A stretch of 64,000 bases of DNA from Winogradskyella jejuensis. GTDB taxonomy: Bacteria; Bacteroidota; Bacteroidia; Flavobacteriales; Flavobacteriaceae. This document shows, piece after piece, positions 36,060 through 45,227 of this stretch (positions within the stretch are counted from its first letter, which is position 1; the number at the start of each line of letters is the position of its first letter). Both the position numbers and the translations under genes were made by a program. The notes beneath the pieces were generated by a model. It was not told the DNA's origin. It saw nothing but the letters and a program-made list of their open reading frames with translations, and did no database searches. Location of the stretch: positions 434,001 to 498,000 of the forward strand of contig NZ_FQWS01000001.1 of the NCBI RefSeq assembly GCF_900129745.1, given 5' to 3'.

Positions 36060-36515
36060 ATGACTTTTAGCGAATTAAAACCTGAAATAACCAACATAAC
36101 ATCAAACTCCTTAACTTCTGTTGACAAGAAACTTCTAAAAATCTGTGAGCTTCTTGAGGCACATATAGATTATTACAATTGGGTTGGGTTTTATTTTAAA
36201 AACGGTGACAAACACGAACTTAAACTAGGTCCTTATGTTGGTGAGCCAACAGACCACACTATTATTCCTTTTGGGAAAGGGATTTGCGGACAAGTAGCTG
36301 TAAGTAATCAAAATTTTGTTGTGCCAGATGTGAAAGCTCAGGACAACTACATAGCGTGTAGTATAACCGTTAAAGCTGAAATTGTAGTCCCAATTTTTGT
36401 AAATGGTGAAAATATTGGCCAAATAGATATTGATTCTAACACCGCTGACCCATTTACCGAAGCAGATGAGCGCTTTTTAGAGTTTGTTTGTAAAGAGGTA
36501 GCTAAAATTCTTTAA
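36060..36515 (+). CDS. GAF domain protein, free-methionine-R-sulfoxide reductase-like
   Basis: A 151-residue single GAF domain; ATG at 36060 preferred over a TTG 6 bp earlier. It aligns with the fRMsr pattern: FGKGICGQVAV, VVPDVKA, NYIACS and AEIVVPIF. Two of the three redox cysteines seen in the E. coli enzyme (the GIC and IAC ones) are present; the middle one is missing and the Asp after IAC is Ser. Reduction of free Met-R-O is therefore possible but not secure. Confidence 0.7.
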   Translation: MTFSELKPEITNITSNSLTSVDKKLLKICELLEAHIDYYNWVGFYFKNGDKHELKLGPYVGEPTDHTIIPFGKGICGQVAVSNQNFVVPDVKAQDNYIACSITVKAEIVVPIFVNGENIGQIDIDSNTADPFTEADERFLEFVCKEVAKIL

Positions 36516-36521
36516 GAAAGT

Positions 36522-37775
36522 TTACATTCCTGTTCTAATTGCTTCAACCGGATCAAGTCTAGACGCTCTACGTGCTGGAATAACTCCAGATATTAACCCT
36601 ATTATTGAGGAAATTGTAAAGCCAATAAGCATATTCTTTGGTGATAAGACAAAATCAAAATCTTCAGTTAGTCCATCTGCAGCGAGAGTTCCTAACCAAA
36701 CCATTATAAGACCAACAATACCGCCTACAATAGCTAATATTACTGCTTCAAACAAAAACTGAAAAAGAATAAATCTATTTTTTGCACCAAGTGATTTTTG
36801 TATACCTATAAGATTGGTTCGCTCTTTTACACTCACAAACATAATATTGGCAATGCCAAAACCACCAACCAAAAGCGAGAATAAACTAATCATCCACCCT
36901 ATAAAATTCATACTTCCAATAATACCATCAATCGCATCCTTGAGCCCAGAAATAACACTTATAAAAAAAGTATTTATTTCATTTGGTTTTAAACCTCGAC
37001 GATTACGCATAATTTGAGTGACTTCAGCCTTCAATTCATCAATATCAGCATCAGGTTTAGGCTTTATTATTACTATGTTATTGATATTACGGTTATTGTC
37101 GCCATAACGATTTCTCACAAAATTTGCAGGAAGAAAAATAGACACATCATTACTATCTCCGAATAATCCTGAACCTTCTTTCTTTACCACACCAATCACC
37201 GTAAACTTTTGACCGTAAAGTCGAATACGTTTTCCGATGGGTTCTAAATCGCCGAAAAGCGAATTGGCTATTTCATCTCCAATGACAATAACTGGTTTTC
37301 CTGAATTTGATTCGGATTCATTATAAAAACGTCCTTTAGAGAATTCTAAAGTTTGTATGTCTGCAAATTGATGTGAGACCACTACTGTATTAACGTTACT
37401 AACAACTTCAGATTCGTATCGCACACTTTCTGGTCGTACAAATAATTGGTAAGCTACATGTTCTGCTCCCGATAGGTTGTCTTTAAGATAATTGTATTCA
37501 TTAAAATTAACCTTATCAAATTGCTGACGCTTCCAACGAGGTACATCAGTTGGCCCAAATGAGAAACGCGCCAAATACATAGTGTTACTATCTAAAGCAC
37601 TTAGTTGAGACTTAATATTCTTGTCTAAAGAATCTACCGCCGCGAGTACAGCAATGATTGAAAAAATACCAATAGTTACACCAAGAAGCGACAAAAACGT
37701 GCGCAACTTATTATTACGTAATGCATTAAAAGCAAAAGCAAAACTTTCTTTTAAAAGTCTTAAGTAAACAAACAT
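36522..37775 (-). CDS. MacB-like ABC transporter permease (copy 1)
   Basis: A 417-residue inner-membrane protein: N-terminal span (about residues 22-47), a large periplasmic MacB-type domain, then three C-terminal FtsX spans (about residues 285-400). It ends in the conserved SRLDPVEAIRTGM. Closely related to the next gene upstream; the block GWMISLFSLLVGGFG to FILFQFLFEA is identical in both. No ATPase gene is adjacent, so its MacB-type partner must be elsewhere. Likely acts in lipoprotein or peptide mechanotransmission across the envelope. Confidence 0.9.
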   Translation of the reverse strand: MFVYLRLLKESFAFAFNALRNNKLRTFLSLLGVTIGIFSIIAVLAAVDSLDKNIKSQLSALDSNTMYLARFSFGPTDVPRWKRQQFDKVNFNEYNYLKDNLSGAEHVAYQLFVRPESVRYESEVVSNVNTVVVSHQFADIQTLEFSKGRFYNESESNSGKPVIVIGDEIANSLFGDLEPIGKRIRLYGQKFTVIGVVKKEGSGLFGDSNDVSIFLPANFVRNRYGDNNRNINNIVIIKPKPDADIDELKAEVTQIMRNRRGLKPNEINTFFISVISGLKDAIDGIIGSMNFIGWMISLFSLLVGGFGIANIMFVSVKERTNLIGIQKSLGAKNRFILFQFLFEAVILAIVGGIVGLIMVWLGTLAADGLTEDFDFVLSPKNMLIGFTISSIIGLISGVIPARRASRLDPVEAIRTGM

Positions 37776-37858
37776 TGGCGATTGATTTATTAAAGATTTA
37801 AAGATAAAATCTCCAAATCAAAAAACTGTTACAGAAAGCCTAAAAAAGAAGCAGAAAT

Positions 37859-39109
37859 TTACATTCCGGTTCGGATAGCCTCTACTGGGTCTAAACGTGA
37901 CGCTCTTAAAGCTGGTAAAACTCCAGATATTAACCCAATAACTGTTGATAATGAAAAGCCGAGAAGCATGTTCTTTGGTGATAATACAAATTCAAAATCG
38001 TTTGCCATACCAGAGGCCACAAAGGTTAATATCCATACTAGGCCTAAGCCTACTAAACCTCCAACTACAGCTAGGATTGTAGCTTCAAATAAAAACTGAA
38101 AAAGGATAAATCTATTTTTTGCGCCTAACGATTTTTGAATACCGATAAGATTAGTCCGTTCTTTAACACTAACAAACATAATATTGGCAATACCAAATCC
38201 ACCAACGAGTAAGGAGAATAAACTAATCATCCACCCAATACCATTCATCACACCAATAATACTATCTACAGCTGCAACAAGACCTGATAGTTTATTTACA
38301 AAAAAGTCATCTTCTTCATCTGCTTTGAGTCCACGATAAACTCTAAATTTTTGCCTTAAAACGCTTTCGAAAGCCGCAATATCTACTCCAGCTTTTGGTT
38401 TAATTACTACAGCACCTGGAAGACCATCTGCTCCACCATTTCTAAATTGACGTACGAAATTTGCTGGCACAAAAGCTTTTACGTCTGGTGAGTCTCCAAG
38501 CCCATCACCATATTTATCTAATACGCCTATAACAGTAAGTTTACGACCATAAACTCTAATTTGTTTTCCCATAGGAACATCTTCTCCAAATAAATTTTCG
38601 GCTAAGGTGTAACCTAGAACTATGACTGGGGCTCCAGTTTCGGATTCTAATTCTGAATAGAAACGCCCTTGGGAAATTTTTAGATTATCTATTGTATAAA
38701 TACCTTCAGAGATTGGCGTCACCTCAACATTGGTTAATGTTTCAGCTTGATATCTTATAGTTTCGCCACCACCAAAAATTACGTAAGCAGAAGCTTCAAT
38801 ATCTGCAATATTGCGTCTTACGAATTCAAAATCATCATATTCAACTTGTGGGTATCGTTCGCGTTTCCAACGTGGCACTTGTGTAGGACCAAATGAGTAT
38901 TTGGTTAAATATATCGTATTTTTATCCAGTCCATCTAAACTGTCTTTAATGTTACGGTCTAAAGAGTCTACCGCAGCTAAAACTGCAATAATTGAAAATA
39001 TACCAACCGTAACGCCAAGAAGTGACAAAAATGTTCTTAGTTTATTATTTCGCAACGCATTTAGTGCAAACGAAAAACTCTCTTTAAACAAACGTAAATA
39101 AACAAGCAT
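37859..39109 (-). CDS. MacB-like ABC transporter permease (copy 2)
   Basis: Taken from ATG 39109 (MLVYLRLFKESF, matching the start of copy 1); an ATG 30 bp earlier is in frame but breaks that match. 416 residues with the same topology and C-terminal end (SRLDPVEAIRTGM) as copy 1. The N-terminal span and last three spans are nearly identical to copy 1, whereas the periplasmic domain (about residues 70-270) differs widely, which suggests different periplasmic partners. First gene of the pair, 83 bp before copy 1. Confidence 0.9.
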   Translation of the reverse strand: MLVYLRLFKESFSFALNALRNNKLRTFLSLLGVTVGIFSIIAVLAAVDSLDRNIKDSLDGLDKNTIYLTKYSFGPTQVPRWKRERYPQVEYDDFEFVRRNIADIEASAYVIFGGGETIRYQAETLTNVEVTPISEGIYTIDNLKISQGRFYSELESETGAPVIVLGYTLAENLFGEDVPMGKQIRVYGRKLTVIGVLDKYGDGLGDSPDVKAFVPANFVRQFRNGGADGLPGAVVIKPKAGVDIAAFESVLRQKFRVYRGLKADEEDDFFVNKLSGLVAAVDSIIGVMNGIGWMISLFSLLVGGFGIANIMFVSVKERTNLIGIQKSLGAKNRFILFQFLFEATILAVVGGLVGLGLVWILTFVASGMANDFEFVLSPKNMLLGFSLSTVIGLISGVLPALRASRLDPVEAIRTGM

Positions 39110-39254
39110 TGACCTCTTGGTTTCTGTAAATATAACCATAAGACGTTGTCAACAATTATATGTTACAAAAAACTTAAACAAAGTGTCTTTTATCGTCTTC
39201 TTTTTTTGGAGTAATCTGTATTTTTATGCCTTTTAAATTTCACAACACAACAAC

Positions 39255-40784
39255 ATGAGCAACAAAACCATTTCATCAGCGCTAATTTCAGTATTTAGTA
39301 AAGATGGATTAGAACCTATCGTAAAAAAACTTAATGACTTTGGCGTGATCATTTACTCTACTGGAGGTACCGAAAAATTCATCAAAGATTTAGGTATTAA
39401 TGTCGTACCTGTAGAAGATGTAACGTCTTATCCATCTATACTTGGAGGGCGTGTAAAAACGTTACATCCAAAGGTCTTTGGCGGCATATTGAATCGTCAA
39501 AATCATGAGGGTGATGTAGCTGAATTGCAAGAATTTGATATCCCTCAAATAGATTTGGTTATTGTTGACTTATATCCGTTTGAAAAAACCGTCGCATCTG
39601 GCGCAAGCAATCAAGACATTATCGAAAAAATTGATATTGGTGGTATTTCTTTAATTAGAGCAGCTGCCAAAAATTATGCAGATGTTACTTGTGTATCTTC
39701 GGTTGATGATTATTCTGAATTTTTAGAACTTTTAAACACTAAAAACGGAGAAACTTCTGAAGAAGATAGAAAACGTTTTGCGGCAAAAGCTTTTAATGTT
39801 TCGTCTCATTACGATACAGCGATTTTTAATTATTTTAATAAAAATCATGAAGAAGCTGTACTGAAAATAAGCGAGACTAATGGAAAAGTGCTTCGATATG
39901 GAGAAAATCCTCACCAAAAAGGATTTTTCTTCGGAGATTTTGATGCTATGTTCACTAAACTTCATGGTAAAGAATTAAGCTATAACAATCTTTTAGATGT
40001 TGATGCTGCCGTAAATCTTATTTTAGAATTTAAGGGCGAAGCACCAACATTTGCTATATTAAAACATAATAATGCTTGTGGTTTTGCACAACGTAATACT
40101 GTTCACCAAGCGTATGTAGATGCATTAGCTGGTGACCCAGTATCTGCATTTGGTGGCATACTAATTTCGAATACTGAAATTGATAAAGCTACTGCCGAAG
40201 AAATTCATAAACTATTCTGTGAGGTGGTTATTGCTCCGTCATATAGTGCAGATGCTTTAGAAATTTTAAAAGGCAAGAAAAATAGAATTTTATTGATTCT
40301 TCATGATATAGAATTACCAAAAACAACGGTTAGAACCTGTTTAAATGGTGCTTTAGTCCAAGAAAGAGATGCTAAGACAGATAGACCTGAAGATTTAAAA
40401 TCTGTAACCAAATTATCTCCAAATCTCACAGAAATTGAAGATTTAATTTTTGCTTCGAAGATTTGTAAGCACACCAAATCTAACACCATTGTTTTGGCAA
40501 AAAACAAACAATTATGCGCTAGTGGCACAGGACAAACAAGTCGTGTTGACGCTTTAAATCAAGCTATTCATAAAGCAAAATCTTTTAATTTTGATTTAGA
40601 TGGTGCGGTTATGGCAAGTGATGCTTTTTTCCCATTCCCAGATTGTGTAGAGATTGCAGATAATGCAGGAATTAAAGCTGTAATCCAACCAGGAGGCTCT
40701 ATCAAGGATGAATTAAGTATCAACTATTGTGACGCTAATGACATGGCAATGGTGTTCACTGGGACGCGTCATTTTAAGCACTAA
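39255..40784 (+). CDS. purH: Bifunctional AICAR formyltransferase / IMP cyclohydrolase
   Basis: A 509-residue enzyme for the last two steps of IMP synthesis. The N-terminal MGS-like cyclohydrolase part has STGGTEKF and GGRVKTLHPKVFGGIL; the C-terminal transformylase has LKHNNACG (catalytic Lys-His), DPVSAFGGI and AIQPGGSIKD-like sequence (VIQPGGSIKDE). Divergent from the MacB-like pair, alone in its unit. Confidence 0.97.
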   Translation: MSNKTISSALISVFSKDGLEPIVKKLNDFGVIIYSTGGTEKFIKDLGINVVPVEDVTSYPSILGGRVKTLHPKVFGGILNRQNHEGDVAELQEFDIPQIDLVIVDLYPFEKTVASGASNQDIIEKIDIGGISLIRAAAKNYADVTCVSSVDDYSEFLELLNTKNGETSEEDRKRFAAKAFNVSSHYDTAIFNYFNKNHEEAVLKISETNGKVLRYGENPHQKGFFFGDFDAMFTKLHGKELSYNNLLDVDAAVNLILEFKGEAPTFAILKHNNACGFAQRNTVHQAYVDALAGDPVSAFGGILISNTEIDKATAEEIHKLFCEVVIAPSYSADALEILKGKKNRILLILHDIELPKTTVRTCLNGALVQERDAKTDRPEDLKSVTKLSPNLTEIEDLIFASKICKHTKSNTIVLAKNKQLCASGTGQTSRVDALNQAIHKAKSFNFDLDGAVMASDAFFPFPDCVEIADNAGIKAVIQPGGSIKDELSINYCDANDMAMVFTGTRHFKH

Positions 40785-40942
40785 AATAATGTTTTTATTT
40801 GCATAAAATTTCAAATAGAAAATTTATTCAAAAAAAACTGAGCATTAAACATCTAGAGTCATAGAAATAACGTATAATTTACTACATTTACCGTTAAGCG
40901 ACATTTTAAGAGAATACACACCCCAAAATACAAGAATAACAC

Positions 40943-41971
40943 ATGGGATTTTTTGATTTCCTAACAGAAGAAATAGCCATTGATTTAGGTACCGCAAACA
41001 CTTTAATTATACATAACGATAAAGTTGTAGTCGACAGTCCATCGATTGTCGCTAGAGATAGACTTACTGGAAAAATAATTGCAGTTGGTAAAGAGGCTAA
41101 CATGATGCAGGGAAAAACCCATGAGAACATCAAAACTATTCGACCACTTAAGGATGGCGTAATTGCAGATTTTGATGCTTCTGAGCAGATGATTAATCTT
41201 TTTATTAAAAACATTCCTGCACTTAAGAAAAAATTATTCAATCCTGCATTACGTATGGTGGTTTGTATTCCTTCTGGAATTACAGAAGTAGAAATGCGAG
41301 CGGTAAAAGAATCTTGTGAGCGCGTTAACGGTAAAGAAGTATATCTTATCCACGAGCCTATGGCAGCTGCTATAGGTATTGGTGTAGACATTATGCAACC
41401 AAAAGGAAACATGATTGTTGATATAGGTGGTGGTACTACAGAGATTGCCGTGATTGCCCTTGGTGGAATTGTCTGTGATAAATCTGTAAAAGTGGCTGGT
41501 GATGTATTTACCAACGACATCATCTATTATATGCGTACGCAGCACAATTTATACGTTGGTGACCGTACTGCAGAAAAAATTAAAATTCAAATCGGTGCTG
41601 CTACTGAAGATTTAGATTTACCTCCAGAAGACATGAGTGTTCAAGGACGTGACTTACTTACAGGAAAACCTAAACAAGTTCAAATATCATATCGTGAAAT
41701 TGCAAAAGCTCTAGATAAGTCAATCTTACGTATTGAGGATTCTGTAATGGAAACCCTATCGCAAACACCTCCAGAATTAGCAGCGGACATCTACAATACT
41801 GGTATATACTTAGCCGGTGGTGGTTCTATGTTAAGAGGTCTTGACAAGCGTCTATCGCAAAAAACTGATTTGCCAGTTTACATTGCAGAAGACCCATTAC
41901 GAGCGGTTGTAAGAGGTACCGGAATTACCCTCAAAAATTTAAACAAATACAAAAGCGTATTGATTAAATAG
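40943..41971 (+). CDS. mreB: Rod shape-determining protein MreB
   Basis: A 342-residue actin homologue with ATP-phosphate loops IDLGTANTLI (residue 13 on) and DIGGGTTEIAVI (about residue 160), and the C-terminal GGGSMLRGLDKRL. It forms filaments that direct wall synthesis along the cell side. First gene of mreB-mreC-mreD-mrdA-rodA; mreC starts 10 bp after its stop. Confidence 0.97.
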   Translation: MGFFDFLTEEIAIDLGTANTLIIHNDKVVVDSPSIVARDRLTGKIIAVGKEANMMQGKTHENIKTIRPLKDGVIADFDASEQMINLFIKNIPALKKKLFNPALRMVVCIPSGITEVEMRAVKESCERVNGKEVYLIHEPMAAAIGIGVDIMQPKGNMIVDIGGGTTEIAVIALGGIVCDKSVKVAGDVFTNDIIYYMRTQHNLYVGDRTAEKIKIQIGAATEDLDLPPEDMSVQGRDLLTGKPKQVQISYREIAKALDKSILRIEDSVMETLSQTPPELAADIYNTGIYLAGGGSMLRGLDKRLSQKTDLPVYIAEDPLRAVVRGTGITLKNLNKYKSVLIK

Positions 41972-41981
41972 GAATTAAATA

Positions 41982-42803
41982 ATGCAACAAATTTTCAATT
42001 TTGTAATTAGAAACAAAACATTTTTATTGTTTTTATTACTCTTTGGCATTGCATTATCCATGACTATTCAATCTCATTCCTATCACCGTAGTAAATTTAT
42101 AAACTCAGCCAATAGTCTTACCGGTGGTGTTTATGGCACTGTAAATAGCGTGGGGCAATATTTTGATTTAAAAGAGCAGAATTTAATATTAGTCGAAGAG
42201 AATAAACAACTCAAAGAACAACTTTTAAACTCAACAAAAACTACCGAAACAGTATCTATAGATTCAACATTTACTGAAAAACGTTTTAGTATTATTCCTG
42301 CTGAAGTTTATAAAAACAGTTATAATTCGCCTAACAACTACTTGACTATAAATAGAGGTAAACGTGATAGTATTCAGCAAGATTTTGGTGTGATTACCTC
42401 AAAAGGTATAGTTGGTATAATTGACAACACATCCAATAAATTCTCCACCGTTCTATCTATTTTAAGTAAGAAAAGTAGAATTAATGCTAAATTGAAAAGC
42501 TCTAATCAAAGTGGTTCCCTTACCTGGGATACTAAATCTCCGTATCTGGCACGACTAGAAGATGTTTCTCAATTTGCAAAAGTTAATGTGGGTGATACTA
42601 TTGTAACTGGTGGTCAATCTGCAATTTTCCCAAAGGGAATTGGCATTGGTACAGTTGAAGAATTTAAAACAGATGCCACTGGCGATACTTACACCATCCA
42701 AGTGCGATTATTTAATGATATGACAACTCTTCAGCATGTATATATCATTAAAAACAATGATATTGAAGAACTGAAAAGCCTAGAAGCGCAGAGTGATGAA
42801 TAG
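41982..42803 (+). CDS. mreC: Rod shape-determining protein MreC
   Basis: A 273-residue protein with one N-terminal span (about residues 11-29), a coiled-coil stretch (about 60-85, EQNLILVEENKQLKEQLL) and the beta-rich periplasmic MreC domain (LTINRGKRDSI, GIVGIIDNTSNKFS, DTIVTGGQSAIFPKGI). It scaffolds the elongasome in the periplasm. mreD overlaps its end by 8 bp. Confidence 0.95.
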   Translation: MQQIFNFVIRNKTFLLFLLLFGIALSMTIQSHSYHRSKFINSANSLTGGVYGTVNSVGQYFDLKEQNLILVEENKQLKEQLLNSTKTTETVSIDSTFTEKRFSIIPAEVYKNSYNSPNNYLTINRGKRDSIQQDFGVITSKGIVGIIDNTSNKFSTVLSILSKKSRINAKLKSSNQSGSLTWDTKSPYLARLEDVSQFAKVNVGDTIVTGGQSAIFPKGIGIGTVEEFKTDATGDTYTIQVRLFNDMTTLQHVYIIKNNDIEELKSLEAQSDE

Positions 42804-43299
42804 CGTACTAGCTTCAAATACTATTAGATTCTTTGCACTGTTACTAGTGCAAGTTACTATATGCAGTAACATTAATTTTTTAGGGTACATCAATCCTTTT
42901 ATTTACATCATTTTTATCTTACTATTTCCAGTTAAGAGTAATCGACCACTTTTTTTATTATGTGCTTTTAACATGGGGTTAATTGTAGATATGTTTTTAG
43001 ACTCGGGAGGTGTGCATGCTGGAGCTTCTGTATGTTTGGCTTTTGTAAGACCTATATTTTTAAAATATGCTTTCGGTACCTTGTACGACCACCAAATTTT
43101 AAAGTTTAATAAACTACAACTCAATGAACTCGTTGTCTACATTTCGTTTATGACCCTCTTTCATCATTTTGTTGTTTTTAATCTCGAAATTTTTAACATT
43201 TCTCAAATACTTCTCATACTAAAAAAGACGTTAATTTCTAGTCTTTTTACTGTAGTTTTAAGCACCTTACTTATTTTATTATTTAAAGCTCGCAAATGA
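42796..43299 (+). CDS. mreD: Rod shape-determining protein MreD
   Basis: From ATG 42796 the protein has 167 residues with about five hydrophobic spans and the MreD-like GLIVDMFLDSGGVHAGAS. It is the small membrane partner of MreC. Overlaps mreC by 8 bp and mrdA by 4 bp, so translation is coupled along the operon. Confidence 0.9.
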   Translation: MNSVLASNTIRFFALLLVQVTICSNINFLGYINPFIYIIFILLFPVKSNRPLFLLCAFNMGLIVDMFLDSGGVHAGASVCLAFVRPIFLKYAFGTLYDHQILKFNKLQLNELVVYISFMTLFHHFVVFNLEIFNISQILLILKKTLISSLFTVVLSTLLILLFKARK

Positions 43300-45227
43300 G
43301 AAAATTATTACTCTTAGCTCTGGTAGTTCTGGTAGGCTTTGCCTTTATAGGCCGTTTGTACTATTTGCAAGTTTACGATTCAGCATCATACAATCCACTT
43401 AACGATAGTGCTGTCCGTAAAGTATTTACTTATCCTAAGCGTGGTTATGTTTACGACAGAAATGGCGAGCTTTTAGTAGCTAATCAGCCTTCATATGATG
43501 TGATGGTCATACCTCGTGAAGTCGAAGAATTTGATATTTCAGAATTTTGCGCTCTATTAAAAATTACAGAAGAACAATATCACAAAACTCTCGATAGAGC
43601 CAGAGCGTATTCACCTAGACTACCTTACGTTTTTCTTTCAAATTTATCTAAAGAAGATTATGCTTTTCTTCAAGAAAAAATGCGAAAATATGATGGTTTT
43701 TACATTCAGAAACGTTCTATTAGAACCTATCGAAAAACTATAGGCGCCAACGTTCTTGGTGACATTGGAGAGGTAAATCAAGCTATTATCAACAAAGACC
43801 CATACTACAGTAAAGGCGATTTAATTGGAAAGCAAGGTGTAGAAAAAACATATGAGAAAATACTAAGAGGAACTAAGGGTATAAAATTTATTCAGAAAGA
43901 TAGATTTAATAGAGACTTAGGTCCCTTTAAAAATGGTGAGCACGACACTATTGCCAAACCAGGAAAAGACATCACCATTACCATAGACTCTAAACTCCAA
44001 GAATATGGTGAGTTGCTAATGACCAATAAACGTGGTGGCATTATTGCCATTGAACCAAGTAGTGGTGAAATCTTAGCAATGGTATCTGGCCCAACGTATA
44101 ATCCCAATCTTCTCGTTGGAAGAGAGCGTTCAAAAAACTTTAACAAACTTTATAATGATAGTCTTGCACAACCTTTATTTGATAGAGGTCTTCAGGCCAT
44201 GTATCCGCCCGGCTCTCCTTTTAAAACCATTAATGCACTAATAGGCTTACAAGAAGGCGTAGTTACACCTCAAGATAAATTTAGGTGCAATCTAGGTTTT
44301 AATTACGGAAACCGGAAAATGGGTTGCCACGTACATCGCAGTCCTGCGGATATGAATCTTGGTATTTACGAATCCTGCAACGCTTATTTTGCAAACGTTT
44401 ATCTCAAAATAATGAATAAATACGATTCTCCAGCAAAATCTATGGATGTTTGGAGTAATCACGTCAAAAGTTTTGGATTAGGGAATTATTTAGGCAACGA
44501 CTTATCTGTTGGCCAACCAGGTAAAATACCTACAGCCAATACATACAATAGAGCTCATGGAGAAGGAAGGTGGTACCCAACATTTACATTATCTAATGCC
44601 ATTGGTCAAGGAGAAGTGCTAGCTACTCCAATTCAACTGGCAAACATGGCAGCAGCCATTGGTAATCGTGGTTATTATTATACACCTCATATTATAAAAG
44701 AAATTCAGGATGATACAATTCCTTCTAAATATACAACACCAAACTACACATCAATAGATGAAAAATACTTTGAACCTGTGGTTCAAGGCATGTTCGATGT
44801 TTACAACAAAGGTACTGCAGATATGGTTCAGATTCCTGGAATTGAAATCTGTGGAAAAACAGGAACCGCTGAAAACTTTGCCATAATAGATAGTGTAAAA
44901 ACGCAGCTAACTGATCACTCGATTTTTGTAGCATTTGCCCCAAAAGACAATCCGAAAATTGCGATTGCAGTTTTTATTGAGAACGGTTATTTTGGAAGTC
45001 GTTTCGCAGGAAAAATGGCAAGTTTAATGATTGAAAAATATCTTAAAAATGAAATTACAAGAACAGATTTAGAAAACTTTGTTTTAAGATATTCTCTAGA
45101 ACACGAATACAAAAAACCTTTTTCTGGAGAGCCTTTTGGTATAAATAGAGAAACCATCCTAGACCCAATTTCAGATGAGGAGTTTGAAGCCTTGCAACGT
45201 AAAAAACGAAGAATAGACAGTAAATGA
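43296..45227 (+). CDS. mrdA: Penicillin-binding protein 2 (elongasome transpeptidase)
   Basis: A 643-residue class B PBP with an N-terminal span and a dimerisation domain (about residues 40-220). Transpeptidase motifs are in order: SxxK in PPGSPFKTI, SxN in ESCNAYF and KTG in CGKTGTAEN. It crosslinks peptidoglycan with RodA, whose gene overlaps by 4 bp. The C-terminal tail is basic (KKRRIDSK). Confidence 0.96.
   Translation: MRKLLLLALVVLVGFAFIGRLYYLQVYDSASYNPLNDSAVRKVFTYPKRGYVYDRNGELLVANQPSYDVMVIPREVEEFDISEFCALLKITEEQYHKTLDRARAYSPRLPYVFLSNLSKEDYAFLQEKMRKYDGFYIQKRSIRTYRKTIGANVLGDIGEVNQAIINKDPYYSKGDLIGKQGVEKTYEKILRGTKGIKFIQKDRFNRDLGPFKNGEHDTIAKPGKDITITIDSKLQEYGELLMTNKRGGIIAIEPSSGEILAMVSGPTYNPNLLVGRERSKNFNKLYNDSLAQPLFDRGLQAMYPPGSPFKTINALIGLQEGVVTPQDKFRCNLGFNYGNRKMGCHVHRSPADMNLGIYESCNAYFANVYLKIMNKYDSPAKSMDVWSNHVKSFGLGNYLGNDLSVGQPGKIPTANTYNRAHGEGRWYPTFTLSNAIGQGEVLATPIQLANMAAAIGNRGYYYTPHIIKEIQDDTIPSKYTTPNYTSIDEKYFEPVVQGMFDVYNKGTADMVQIPGIEICGKTGTAENFAIIDSVKTQLTDHSIFVAFAPKDNPKIAIAVFIENGYFGSRFAGKMASLMIEKYLKNEITRTDLENFVLRYSLEHEYKKPFSGEPFGINRETILDPISDEEFEALQRKKRRIDSK

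Noticed and set aside
36720-38220. Recent gene conversion between the two MacB-like permeases
   Set aside because: The identical protein block differs at many third codon positions in DNA, so constraint explains it better.
40906-41523. Long open frame (205 codons) antisense to mreB
   Set aside because: It lies fully over a certain mreB frame; its translation is low-complexity Ser/Ile/Thr-rich with no domain signal.
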